A stretch of DNA of 64,000 nucleotides, from assembly GCF_002871935.1 (NCBI RefSeq), contig NZ_PNHQ01000002.1:62001-126000 (forward strand). The letters are read 5' to 3'. The notes below the pieces were generated by a model, which was given only the letters and a program-made list of their open reading frames with translations, had not been told where the DNA came from and made no database searches. Positions 8,218-14,668 of this stretch are shown here, in pieces; the stretch's first letter is position 1, and each line of letters begins with the position of its first letter. The DNA is from Aerococcus viridans (GTDB lineage: Bacteria; Bacillota; Bacilli; Lactobacillales; Aerococcaceae). The position numbers were made by a program, and so were the translations under genes.

Positions 8218-8906
8218 TCATTACGCACCACCAACTCCTCTATCAGACATCCTGAACGGTCATCTAGTCGATTTTTAGCAGTAATTGAATTGTCAGGTTG
8301 TAAAACAAATCCACGTACTTTTTCATCATCTTTTGCGTAGACCATTAACCGACCTACCACATCACATAGTCCTAAGAAGTTGTTCATAATAGAATTACGT
8401 AAGTCTGGAAAAGCACGATTAAATGATTGACCATTTTCGGCTTCCCACAGGTCCGACTTCTCCCATGCTGTAAAGATTAACCGTATTGGTAATTGGCTTA
8501 ATGCACGTAGACTATCTAAGATAGTGAAATCGACACGCTGGTAATCGGCCATGCTAGGCACTCGGTTATTCTTTCCGATACGACCTAAGTTTGATAGCGT
8601 TGAACGGAATAGCTCTGACACGTTATCAATTACTAAGTTGTCGTATTTATCTAAAATGGTTTTATCTGTAATGATTTCTGATACCACGTTCAACCATTCA
8701 TCCCAAATGTTATGAGTATCCACTTCCACAATGTCGATATTTTCTTCACCAGCTAGTACGCTTGATGATTTATCAATATCGACAACTAAAGTTTTGCCTG
8801 GTAAATATTTAATTGCTGATGTCTTACCAACTCCAGGTTGTCCGTATATCAAATATGTAGTCGTATCTGTGGACAGTTCTTTTGCATTTTTAATTGCTAA
8901 ACTCAT
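8214..8906 (-). CDS. AAA_24 family phage NTP-binding protein (Sak4-like)
   Basis: The Walker A motif GQPGVGKTS lies at residues of about 23 to 31 and a Walker B-like strand YDNLVIDNVSEL at about 88 to 98. The strand LIFTAWEKSD resembles sensor elements of RecA-like NTPases. Proteins of this family lie next to Gp157 and DUF669 in siphophages, and some are single-strand annealing or strand-exchange factors (Sak4). A recombination role is inferred from family and place. TAGGAGGATGAAGT precedes the ATG. Confidence 0.8.
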   Translation of the reverse strand: MSLAIKNAKELSTDTTTYLIYGQPGVGKTSAIKYLPGKTLVVDIDKSSSVLAGEENIDIVEVDTHNIWDEWLNVVSEIITDKTILDKYDNLVIDNVSELFRSTLSNLGRIGKNNRVPSMADYQRVDFTILDSLRALSQLPIRLIFTAWEKSDLWEAENGQSFNRAFPDLRNSIMNNFLGLCDVVGRLMVYAKDDEKVRGFVLQPDNSITAKNRLDDRSGCLIEELVVRNE

Positions 8907-8917
8907 ACTTCATCCTC

Positions 8918-9403
8918 CTATCTAATTTGAAGCGATTGTGTGCGTTTTAAGGTCGCTCCGTCGACTTCATGACCATTCTTCAGTGCTTCTTTGATAGCCG
9001 TCTTATCGGGCGTTCTCGTCACTTTAAACGCATCTTCTGGCAATGCTTCTTCATTTAAAATTTCTACCGATTCCGCATTATTTCGAACCGACACATCGAA
9101 TAAATCACCTTTGATACGTGTCTTATCAAGTTGCAACATGTTATCTTTGATGTAACCTTTCAAACGTTCATTCGCATTTCTTTTGGTTTGTTTCTTTTTC
9201 TGCAAACGTCTGATTTCGTTGGAAATGGTTTCGATGTCTGCATCGTTATTTTTAATCACATAAGCAGTTGAGATGACTTTATCTTCAAATGCTTCATCAA
9301 TAGATTCCCACGTATCAATTAGTAGTGATTCATCCAGTTCTTCCGCACTGTCGATATAATCAACAATTTGCTGGTAGTTTGCGGTTAAATTGTAAAGTTG
9401 CAT
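8918..9403 (-). CDS. Siphovirus Gp157-like protein
   Basis: The protein begins MQLYNLTANYQQIVDYID, has a long coiled helix (IETISNEIRRLQKKKQTKRN), and ends with FDVSVRNNAESVEI and ALPEDAFKV. This order is typical of Gp157 proteins of lactic-acid-bacterial phages, named for a Streptococcus thermophilus phage protein linked to phage resistance. They are probably part of the recombination module. AAAGGAGGACTAAA precedes the ATG. The length of 161 aa is usual. Confidence 0.85.
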   Translation of the reverse strand: MQLYNLTANYQQIVDYIDSAEELDESLLIDTWESIDEAFEDKVISTAYVIKNNDADIETISNEIRRLQKKKQTKRNANERLKGYIKDNMLQLDKTRIKGDLFDVSVRNNAESVEILNEEALPEDAFKVTRTPDKTAIKEALKNGHEVDGATLKRTQSLQIR

Positions 9404-9404
9404 T

Positions 9405-9596
9405 TTAGTCCTCCTTTGAACATAGATTTAATAAAGCTCGCTTGTGTTCTTCAACTTGTTTAATCAGTTCTTCTCTGTCCACACGCAAGCCCATTGTTTC
9501 GGTGTCTAAATCTTGTAATCTGTTTTCGATTCGGTCGATTTCACGCTCGTACATATCAACCTTTGATTCCAGCGTATATTTCACACTTTCAATCAT
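9405..9596 (-). CDS. Coiled-coil phage protein, 63 aa
   Basis: Almost the whole protein is one predicted coiled coil (EREIDRIENRLQDLDTETMG...EELIKQVEEHKRAL). It ends one base before the Gp157 gene and has a strong ribosome binding site (AAAGGAGGCACGAG). It may be a partner of the Gp157 protein, but this rests only on adjacency. No family is recognised. Confidence 0.6.
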   Translation of the reverse strand: MIESVKYTLESKVDMYEREIDRIENRLQDLDTETMGLRVDREELIKQVEEHKRALLNLCSKED

Positions 9597-9614
9597 CTCG
9601 TGCCTCCTTTGTGG

Positions 9615-9670
9615 TATAATTGACCTGTAAATATTTTTATTTAGCGCCTACTGCCATAGGTGCTTTTTTT
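9615..9670 (+). ncRNA. Candidate short RNA on the opposite strand (extended -10 plus terminator)
   Basis: TGGTATAAT (TATAAT at 9615-9620) is an extended -10 element reading rightward. A hairpin at 9644-9663 (GCGCCTA pairing with TAGGTGC, one G-U) followed by seven T at 9664-9670 is a one-directional rightward terminator. No rightward gene lies between, so a transcript of about 44 bases would result. I see no good -35 box. The terminator ends at the stop codon of the leftward gene at 9669. It could also simply block antisense transcription. Confidence 0.4.
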
Positions 9671-9854
9671 ATTTATAAACTTCAACTTTTGATTTAACAT
9701 CCTGATAATCATCTGGATTTTCTCTATAGATTTCTTCAGCTTCTTCTCTAGAATTCGCTGAGACTGTTGCATAACGTGTTTCGATGATGTTGAAGTCAAT
9801 ACTTCTGTCATCTGGATAAAACTGTTGGTTATCGAGATCATATATACCTCTCAT
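9669..9854 (-). CDS. Hypothetical phage protein, 61 aa
   Basis: The small acidic protein starts MRGIYDLDNQQFYPDDRSID and has a helical segment with SREEAEEIYRENPDDYQDV, a pattern like that seen in proteins that end a phage dsRNA-independent regulatory set but with no named family. GGAGGGGTAACT precedes the ATG. An overlapping frame at 9641-9841 is open but has no ribosome binding site, so I prefer this one. Confidence 0.55.
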   Translation of the reverse strand: MRGIYDLDNQQFYPDDRSIDFNIIETRYATVSANSREEAEEIYRENPDDYQDVKSKVEVYK

Positions 9855-9866
9855 AGTTACCCCTCC

Positions 9867-10049
9867 TTATGAATAATTTTTCCATTTATCGACATAGCGC
9901 TGCTCGATAATTTGGTTGTCGTAATAATCATTAATGCGTTTAATATCATCTAAGTGTTCTCTTAAATTAGTACCATCGTAATCGTTGATAGCCTTTTGAA
10001 TCTGCCATCGACGGTTTTCTTCGATGATGTCTAGTGGCGTTTTACTCAT
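9867..10049 (-). CDS. Hypothetical phage protein, 60 aa
   Basis: A charged, probably helical protein (starts MSKTPLDIIEENRRWQIQ, contains LREHLDDIKRINDYYDNQII). Its ATG overlaps the stop codon of the small membrane protein gene upstream (ATGA), and GAGGATGAGTACAA serves as the ribosome binding site. The family is not recognised. Confidence 0.6.
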   Translation of the reverse strand: MSKTPLDIIEENRRWQIQKAINDYDGTNLREHLDDIKRINDYYDNQIIEQRYVDKWKNYS

Positions 10050-10249
10050 TTGTACTCATCCTCATGCCACATAAAAATGTCTGCATTTTTCGCATTGATC
10101 CATGTATAAGCCAGTGAAATGATAAATGGTACGAATAGCAAGACTGGAATCCAACCTGCATAGCCTTGAACAATTGTTTCTAGCATGCCGATGAAATAAA
10201 TTACTGTTACAATTCCCCACACGACTGTGTTTTTAGAATATTTATTCAT
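10046..10249 (-). CDS. Small phage membrane protein with two membrane segments, 67 aa
   Basis: From the ATG at 10249 the protein reads MNKYSKNTVVWGIVTVIYF and contains two hydrophobic stretches (about residues 8 to 26 and 32 to 50), then a polar tail with aromatic and acidic residues. AGAAAGGA lies nine bases before this ATG. Longer readings that start upstream would run through a rightward mini-gene and are unlikely. The family is not recognised. Confidence 0.6.
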   Translation of the reverse strand: MNKYSKNTVVWGIVTVIYFIGMLETIVQGYAGWIPVLLFVPFIISLAYTWINAKNADIFMWHEDEYK

Positions 10250-10270
10250 TATGATCATTCCTTTCTTTGG

Positions 10271-10340
10271 TATAATTCTCCTTAGGAAGGAGGTGTTAAA
10301 AATGGATAAAAATGAATTCATCTCGATGTTAATAACTTAG
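10271..10340 (+). CDS. Rightward mini-gene for a 12-aa peptide with its own promoter
   Basis: Within a 100-base gap between leftward genes there is an extended -10 (TGGTATAAT, TATAAT at 10271-10276). A perfect ribosome binding site AAGGAGG follows at 10287-10293, then ATG at 10302 and a 12-codon frame reading MDKNEFISMLIT with TAG at 10338-10340. A seven-base-pair hairpin (ATAACTT with AAGTTAT) overlaps the stop. The spacing of all parts is good, but -35 is weak and such a short frame can occur by chance. If real it might be a signalling or leader peptide. Confidence 0.35.
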
Positions 10341-10349
10341 AAAGTTATC

Positions 10350-10577
10350 TCAAATACCTTCTAGCTTAGAGCTATTAATCCTGAGTTTTTCTGGGGTTAA
10401 ATTTATTTCTTTTATCAAATTATTTTTATCAACTTTTAAATTCAATTTTCTTTTTAAGCCAGATTGCGTTGTCTTAATCTCATTAATTTGAGTTTGTAAC
10501 CCATTCACTCGCTTAATCACTGTCGCTAGACCAATAACTGCAGCGGTTAAAGCGAGTGTTTTTATTTTCTTGTTCAT
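10350..10577 (-). CDS. Phage protein with an N-terminal membrane or signal segment, 75 aa
   Basis: It starts MNKKIKTLALTAAVIGLA, a basic start followed by a hydrophobic stretch, then a coiled region (LQTQINEIKTTQSGLKRKLN). It is probably a membrane-anchored or exported small protein. AAAGGTGGTAACACTA precedes the ATG at 10577. The first 20 residues resemble those of the 33-aa peptide encoded at 14439-14540, which suggests that the two share an origin. Confidence 0.6.
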   Translation of the reverse strand: MNKKIKTLALTAAVIGLATVIKRVNGLQTQINEIKTTQSGLKRKLNLKVDKNNLIKEINLTPEKLRINSSKLEGI

Positions 10578-10582
10578 TAGTG

Positions 10583-10885
10583 TTACCACCTTTCAAAATT
10601 TTCGGTAATCCATTGGTTGACAAGGAACTTATTAAACTGCCACTTCGAACCGCTGGACTCTGGATATTTAACTAGTTTCCCTTCCAGTTCCTTGCGAAAT
10701 GGATACAAGATGCGGTCTTTAGCTGGATTTGCTGACATTCCAGTGCGTTCGCAAAACCATTTCATATCCCCAATTGAACCTTTGTCGGAAGCTATTTCTA
10801 GTTCCTTGATTTTCTTTTCTTTTTCAGCAATTGCCAATTCGATTTCTTTTGCGATTAGACTATTGATTAAAGATGTGGTTTCCAT
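10583..10885 (-). CDS. DUF771-like phage protein
   Basis: The 100-aa protein contains GDMKWFCERTGMSANPAKDR, then ILYPFRKELEGKL, then KWQFNKFLVNQW near the end. This matches the order W-x-x-x-x-x-G-x-S...K-x-x-I-L-x-P-F-R-x-x-L of DUF771, a family of small phage proteins found with ORF6C and antirepressor genes. The function is unknown, though a DNA-binding role is often supposed. The ATG at 10885 sits six bases after AGGTG. Confidence 0.65.
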   Translation of the reverse strand: METTSLINSLIAKEIELAIAEKEKKIKELEIASDKGSIGDMKWFCERTGMSANPAKDRILYPFRKELEGKLVKYPESSGSKWQFNKFLVNQWITENFERW

Positions 10886-10897
10886 TTTGTTCACCTA

Positions 10898-11422
10898 CTA
10901 TTCAAACAAGGACATTGAATCGTCTTCTAGAAACTCAACATGTTCAATTTCTTGTCCAGCAATGTTTTGCATTTTCGGTGTCAAACGGTAATAAGCTTTT
11001 GGGAAATCATCAATCGTTGTTCCGCGAACAATATTCATCGCTTCATCAAAATGAATATGTGAAATTTCTGGATACGTACTCACGTCATATTTCATCTTTA
11101 AAATTGTCCATAAGTAAGAAATAGTGTGCCCTCGTTTTGCTTCGAACAATTCTTCACTAACAGGTTCTTTAAAGAACTGGTGGGTTAATGGTTTTGATTT
11201 AGCTAAAATCAGTCTTTTTAATCTAGCGATTTCTCCACGAGTCAAAGTAACGTTTTTCTTCAAACTCTCTTGGATTTCCTCGATTTCAGCAAACCTCTGT
11301 TCCGTTTTCTCGTTTGTTAATTTCATTTCGTTATAAAGTTGTTCCATGCTTTCTGCAATTGCTTTATTTTGTTGCAATGCCATACCAAGAAAATCTTGTG
11401 GTTTTTCAATCATTTCAGCCAT
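10898..11422 (-). CDS. ORF6C-domain phage protein
   Basis: The 174-aa protein starts with a coiled coil (residues of about 15 to 60, NKAIAESMEQLYNEMKLTNE). Its C-terminal half reads LTRGEIARLKRLILAKSK, then ISYLWTILKMKYDVSTYPEI, then HFDEAMNIV. This is the ORF6C domain that usually ends phage antirepressors. Here the usual N-terminal Bro or KilA-N domain is replaced by the coiled coil. It may act in phage regulation. The start overlaps the DUF3102 gene by eight bases. Confidence 0.75.
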   Translation of the reverse strand: MAEMIEKPQDFLGMALQQNKAIAESMEQLYNEMKLTNEKTEQRFAEIEEIQESLKKNVTLTRGEIARLKRLILAKSKPLTHQFFKEPVSEELFEAKRGHTISYLWTILKMKYDVSTYPEISHIHFDEAMNIVRGTTIDDFPKAYYRLTPKMQNIAGQEIEHVEFLEDDSMSLFE

Positions 11423-12332
11423 TTATAATCTCTCCTTCGATAATGTTTGTATCTTCAATTTGTTCTTCAATCTTTCTTGCAATGTCGTGCAGTTTATTTA
11501 CAATTTCAATCAAAGGCTTCTTAGCATATTCATTCGAAATAACGTTTTCCGCGTCAATTAAATAAGTTAACGGCGCTACTTCAGCAATCAACTCTTTTGA
11601 TTTTCTTACTAAGTCGTAAACCTCTTTTTGTGCTGCGATTTCTTGTTGACCTTTATCTAACTGACCTTGCATCCTTTTAATTGCGTCGTTTAATTCATCA
11701 TATTTCTTTGACTTTTCATCTACTTCTGAACGTTGGTCGATTAAATTTTGATATTGCGTCCTTAAAGATTGATATTGATTTTCTTTATTTCTTAAAACTT
11801 CTTGTAACTGTTGATTATCAGACTTTAAGTCATCATAATCAGCAGGTTTTACCTCTTTAGTTTGAACAATAGGTTTGGGTTGAGGCTTCGCTTGTTCCTT
11901 CTCCAAGGCTTCAGCAAGCGCATCTCCACGTTGCTTTTCTTCGGTTATTTGTTGTTCCTTTTCTTTAAGGTGTTTTTTTAGTTCTCGCAATTCCCTAACA
12001 GTTGATGGTTCACCAGCCTCTGCTTTAGATAATTCTTTTTGTTTTTCTTCTTCGGGAAGTGTGGAAATTAGATATAATGCTGTTTCTCCTAAATGGTGCA
12101 ACGTTGCACTATTTGGAATCTCTTTAGCTGTTTTCATCATCCGCTTTGCTGAAGTATGCTCTATTCCGATATTCTCAAGCCATTCCATAAACTGCCCATG
12201 CGCTAAATCGTTTTCTTTTACATGGTTCAATCGTCTACCGATTTCCCATATTGATTGTCCTGCGATATTCTTATGATGATTAATCTCTAATTCAATTTGA
12301 TCTAAATCATTTGATAGTGTTATTTCGTTCAA
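11415..12332 (-). CDS. DUF3102-domain coiled-coil protein
   Basis: The 305-aa protein has an N-terminal domain with HKNIAGQSIWEIGRRLNHVK, then HGQFMEWLENIGIEHTSAKR, as in DUF3102 proteins, which occur in phages and plasmids and resemble the helical DNA-binding part of ParB-like factors. Residues of about 100 to 240 form a long coiled coil rich in Glu, Gln and Lys. The start is a TTG at 12332 behind AAAGGAGAGACACGA. The role is unknown; a DNA-binding or structural role is inferred. Confidence 0.7.
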   Translation of the reverse strand: MNEITLSNDLDQIELEINHHKNIAGQSIWEIGRRLNHVKENDLAHGQFMEWLENIGIEHTSAKRMMKTAKEIPNSATLHHLGETALYLISTLPEEEKQKELSKAEAGEPSTVRELRELKKHLKEKEQQITEEKQRGDALAEALEKEQAKPQPKPIVQTKEVKPADYDDLKSDNQQLQEVLRNKENQYQSLRTQYQNLIDQRSEVDEKSKKYDELNDAIKRMQGQLDKGQQEIAAQKEVYDLVRKSKELIAEVAPLTYLIDAENVISNEYAKKPLIEIVNKLHDIARKIEEQIEDTNIIEGEIING

Positions 12333-12353
12333 TCGTGTCTCTCCTTTCTTTGG

Positions 12354-12735
12354 TATAATTAGTTAAAAAATGTAAAGGCGGAAAAAAATGGATATAAAAT
12401 TATCTAAAAAAGAACGTAATGTATTGGAATACCTTGATTCCTCAGAAGTGAGAAATCAAATAGTTGGAGTTTCAGCAGACTATCTTGCAGGTAGGATAGG
12501 TTTACCTACAACGACTTCAAAAGACATTCTGCAAAAATTAGCATCACTATCTTTTATTGAACAAAGAGAGTCAGGTTACCCTAAAAAAGAAATTAAATAT
12601 GTAATAACCTCCGAGGGTGAATCTTACCTCGAAATAGATAAAGAACTTAGAATAAATAGAGTAATTTGGAATATTATTGTGCCTATACTTGTCGCTTTTT
12701 TTACTTCTCTATTGACGTCTCTTATAATGAGTTAA
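12354..12735 (+). CDS. Rightward winged-helix protein with a C-terminal membrane anchor, with promoter
   Basis: The coding part starts at ATG 12388 (GTAAAGGCGG upstream) and encodes 115 aa. Residues 1 to about 85 look like a winged helix (LSKKERNVLEYLDSSEVR, LAGRIGLPTTTSKDILQK, then a wing with IEQRESGYPKKEIKYVITSE). Residues of about 92 to 113 form one hydrophobic segment. An extended -10, TGGTATAAT (TATAAT 12354-12359), lies upstream. The gene opposes the leftward early operon and its end overlaps the 29-aa peptide gene by 14 bases. A membrane-tethered transcription regulator is one possibility. Confidence 0.65.
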
Positions 12736-12811
12736 TTAGAGCCGAAGCTAATAAAGCCGAAATAAACGATAATAATACTATTAATATTTTTTCTTTCTTC
12801 GTCTTTTTCAT
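12722..12811 (-). CDS. 29-aa hydrophobic peptide
   Basis: An open frame reading MKKTKKEKILIVLLSFISA and ending LLASALINSL, that is, a basic start followed by one membrane helix. AAAGGAGAATAAGAC lies directly upstream, inside the end of the preceding gene. The form is like many small phage membrane peptides and type I toxin peptides. The 3' end overlaps the rightward gene at 12388-12735. Nothing shows toxicity. Confidence 0.5.
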   Translation of the reverse strand: MKKTKKEKILIVLLSFISALLASALINSL

Positions 12812-12814
12812 GTC

Positions 12815-12976
12815 TTATTCTCCTTTGATTTCATCAAGAAGATTTTGCATGCCAGTGCAAGGTCTTCTTTTTTTAATATCCTTATGTAATGAGAGTTTTA
12901 ATAATTCGGTATATGGATATATAAAACTTGTGCCTTCATATTCTTTTAATGTAGTTGGTAATTGTGGTTCGTTCAT
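12815..12976 (-). CDS. Hypothetical phage protein, 53 aa
   Basis: From the ATG at 12976 (behind GAAGGTGTAAAACA) the protein reads MNEPQLPTTLKEYEGTSFIY and ends MQNLLDEIKGE. A longer frame from 13012 exists but lacks a ribosome binding site. The family is not recognised. It is in the early operon after the two small helix-turn-helix genes. Confidence 0.55.
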   Translation of the reverse strand: MNEPQLPTTLKEYEGTSFIYPYTELLKLSLHKDIKKRRPCTGMQNLLDEIKGE

Positions 12977-13030
12977 TGTTTTACACCTTCTTTTTTTATT
13001 TTGCTTATACATGTTTAATGTATTAAACTT

Positions 13031-13237
13031 TTAATTTAAAAAAATTTCTCTCATCGGAACTTCTAATGCTTTTGCTATCTTCATTAATGTAACTGTCCCA
13101 GTAGCTATTCTCTTTCCTGTTTCGAGTTCAGAAATAATACTTCTGCTAACATTTGACTTATTAGCCAACTCCTCTTGAGACCATCCTTTTTCTTCTCTAA
13201 ACTCTTTGATTTTATAAGATGTTGTTTTTACAGTCAT
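13031..13237 (-). CDS. XRE-family repressor-like protein, 68 aa
   Basis: A single helix-turn-helix domain: KIKEFREEKGWSQEELANKS, then NVSRSIISELETGKR, then a final helix pair ending EIFLN. This is the form of Cro and small phage repressors, which bind operator DNA as dimers. It begins three bases after the stop of another XRE gene, so the two are cotranscribed. A dense purine-rich ribosome binding site (GAGGAGGGGTAGGAG) touches the ATG. Confidence 0.85.
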   Translation of the reverse strand: MTVKTTSYKIKEFREEKGWSQEELANKSNVSRSIISELETGKRIATGTVTLMKIAKALEVPMREIFLN

Positions 13238-13240
13238 CTC

Positions 13241-13441
13241 CTACCCCTCCTCTCTAAATTCGTTGATGTCTACGCCTAGTGTGTCTGCGAGTTTGAATGC
13301 TGTAGATAGTTTCATATCCTTTGATTTTCCAGTCAAAATTTTATGTACTTGCGTTGGGCTGACACCCATTTTCTTCGATAATTGGTATGGATTTATACCT
13401 TTCAAATTTACTATATGTCGTAATTTATTTTTCAATAGCAT
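13241..13441 (-). CDS. XRE-family small regulator, 66 aa
   Basis: From the ATG at 13441 the protein reads MLLKNKLRHIVNLKGINPYQ and carries a helix-turn-helix (QLSKKMGVSPTQVHKILTGK). Its upstream neighbour is a divergent promoter region with two 14-base direct repeats, a good candidate operator. AAGGGGGTATTTAATA precedes the ATG. A longer frame from 13609 runs through the opposite promoter and is unlikely. It is probably an operator-binding protein for this second control region. Confidence 0.75.
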   Translation of the reverse strand: MLLKNKLRHIVNLKGINPYQLSKKMGVSPTQVHKILTGKSKDMKLSTAFKLADTLGVDINEFREEG

Positions 13442-13477
13442 TATTAAATACCCCCTTAACTTATCAACAGCTATATA

Positions 13478-13522
13478 TTGTACCTGTGGATAAAAACTGT
13501 TATACTTTACCTGAAGATAAAA
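13478..13522 (+). promoter_or_regulatory. Promoter with overlapping direct-repeat operator
   Basis: TTGTAC at 13478-13483, a 17-base spacer and TATACT at 13501-13506 make a strong rightward promoter for the gene at 13580. Two copies of ACCTGNNGATAAAA (13482-13495 and 13509-13522, 27 bases apart) start within the -35 element and just after the -10. A bound regulator there would block the promoter. The small XRE gene at 13241-13441 starts close by on the other strand and is the natural candidate. Confidence 0.6.
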
Positions 13523-13579
13523 CCCCTTCGCCCTGGTTGTCTTATCTATCCTACATATGGAAACGAGGTAAATTACTTT

Positions 13580-14437
13580 TTGATTGATATTAATATACCG
13601 CCTATACAAACACCTAATTTCACTGCTCTAGCTCAAGAGATGTTAGCTAGTCAAAATGCCTTGAAAGAAATATCGATTCCTAAAATACCCGTGGAGTCGT
13701 ATGCATCGTTATACTCGGATGCCATGAAAGGGATAGTAGATGCTCAACAGATACCATCGAGAGCTATATACGAGGCTACTAAAATTCAAAATTCTATACC
13801 TAAATTAACCTCGATATATAAGCCAAGTCCTACCACAATAGCTTCTATAAGAACTACATTGAACGCAATCCCTTTTGATTCAATTAAAGTTGCAACAAAC
13901 GCTGTGAATGATATGCAAAATAGTTATAAACAATACCTACGCAATATTAGTAATTTACACATTACTCCAATGACTTCTACTATTATCGATTCATTAGATC
14001 AATCTTTAGAAGACTTTGCTGAATCTGAATCAGTCTCTATCAGCATAGAGCCTTTTGAAAATGTGAAAAGAACCGAAGAAGACGATGTCCAAGAGAGTAT
14101 CAATGATAAACTCGATGAACTTATTGTTGAAATAAGACTCCTTAATATGCATAAATACAATGAGAATAGTCCAAAGTATGTATCTAGCGAAAAACAGCAT
14201 GCCAGTAACTCTAAAGAAGTTATCGAACATAATATCCATAAAAATGACTTCCTTTCTAACCTTAAAACTAAAGAATATCACATTGATAAATGGGGAGACG
14301 AAACATATAGTTATGTCATCAACCTCGTTTTAACAGCAGTTTTCTATTTTATGTCGGGTTTAATTAAAGATATTGAATTCGACATAATACTTATCTTATT
14401 AATACAAACGATTAATAGCTTTACAAATAAGAAATAG
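13580..14437 (+). CDS. Lysogeny-type membrane-anchored protein of unknown function, 285 aa
   Basis: I do not recognise the family. The first 200 residues are polar, Ser/Ile/Pro-rich and largely helical. An acidic stretch follows (about 160 to 200), then a Lys/His-rich linker, then two hydrophobic segments near the C terminus (YSYVINLVLTAVFYFMSGLI and FDIILILLIQTINSF). I place the start at TTG 13580 behind ACGAGGTAAATTACTTT. The gene has its own strong promoter and lies antisense between the two regulatory modules, like a phage moron. An exclusion or defence role is possible but is only inferred from place and shape. Confidence 0.6.
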   Translation: MIDINIPPIQTPNFTALAQEMLASQNALKEISIPKIPVESYASLYSDAMKGIVDAQQIPSRAIYEATKIQNSIPKLTSIYKPSPTTIASIRTTLNAIPFDSIKVATNAVNDMQNSYKQYLRNISNLHITPMTSTIIDSLDQSLEDFAESESVSISIEPFENVKRTEEDDVQESINDKLDELIVEIRLLNMHKYNENSPKYVSSEKQHASNSKEVIEHNIHKNDFLSNLKTKEYHIDKWGDETYSYVINLVLTAVFYFMSGLIKDIEFDIILILLIQTINSFTNKK

Positions 14438-14438
14438 A

Positions 14439-14540
14439 TTAATCAACTAATTCATATTCAATTTTGATAAAATTCGTTGACACTCGTCCGATTGCTATCC
14501 CAATAGTGATTAAGGCGAGTGTTTTTAGTGTCTTGTTCAT
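14439..14540 (-). CDS. 33-aa peptide with a hydrophobic segment, first gene of the early transcript
   Basis: The frame reads MNKTLKTLALITIGIAIGRV and ends NFIKIEYELVD. AAGGAGGTAACAGCA precedes the ATG. It lies directly downstream of the leftward promoter that faces the repressor gene. Its start resembles that of the 75-aa protein at 10350-10577 (MNKKIKTLAL...). The stop codon lies one base from the stop of the rightward gene at 14437. The function is unknown. Confidence 0.55.
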   Translation of the reverse strand: MNKTLKTLALITIGIAIGRVSTNFIKIEYELVD

Positions 14541-14573
14541 TGCTGTTACCTCCTTTCTTAACTTTCTAAATTT

Positions 14574-14648
14574 AGTTTAATATATTAAACATTAGTTGTC
14601 AACTAAATTAAACAAAAAATTGAAAATGTGTTTAATTTATTATACAAT
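14574..14648. promoter_or_regulatory. Lysogeny switch: divergent promoters with palindromic operators
   Basis: Leftward: TTGACA (14597-14602 on the minus strand), 17-base spacer and TAAACT (14574-14579). Rightward: TTGAAA (14620-14625), 17-base spacer and TACAAT (14643-14648), giving a very short leader for the repressor gene. A perfect 16-base palindrome GTTTAATATATTAAAC (14575-14590) covers the leftward -10. Further TTAAAC/GTTTAA half-sites lie at about 14607-14612, 14629-14634 and 14650-14656. The repressor encoded at 14669 is the likely ligand. Confidence 0.75.
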
Positions 14649-14668
14649 GTGTTTAAGGAGGTGAGTTA

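Noticed and set aside
8214..8906. Reading the AAA_24 protein as RecA or a DnaC-type helicase loader
   Set aside because: It lacks the RecA core motifs beyond Walker A/B and its neighbours (Gp157, DUF669) point to the AAA_24/Sak4-like group.
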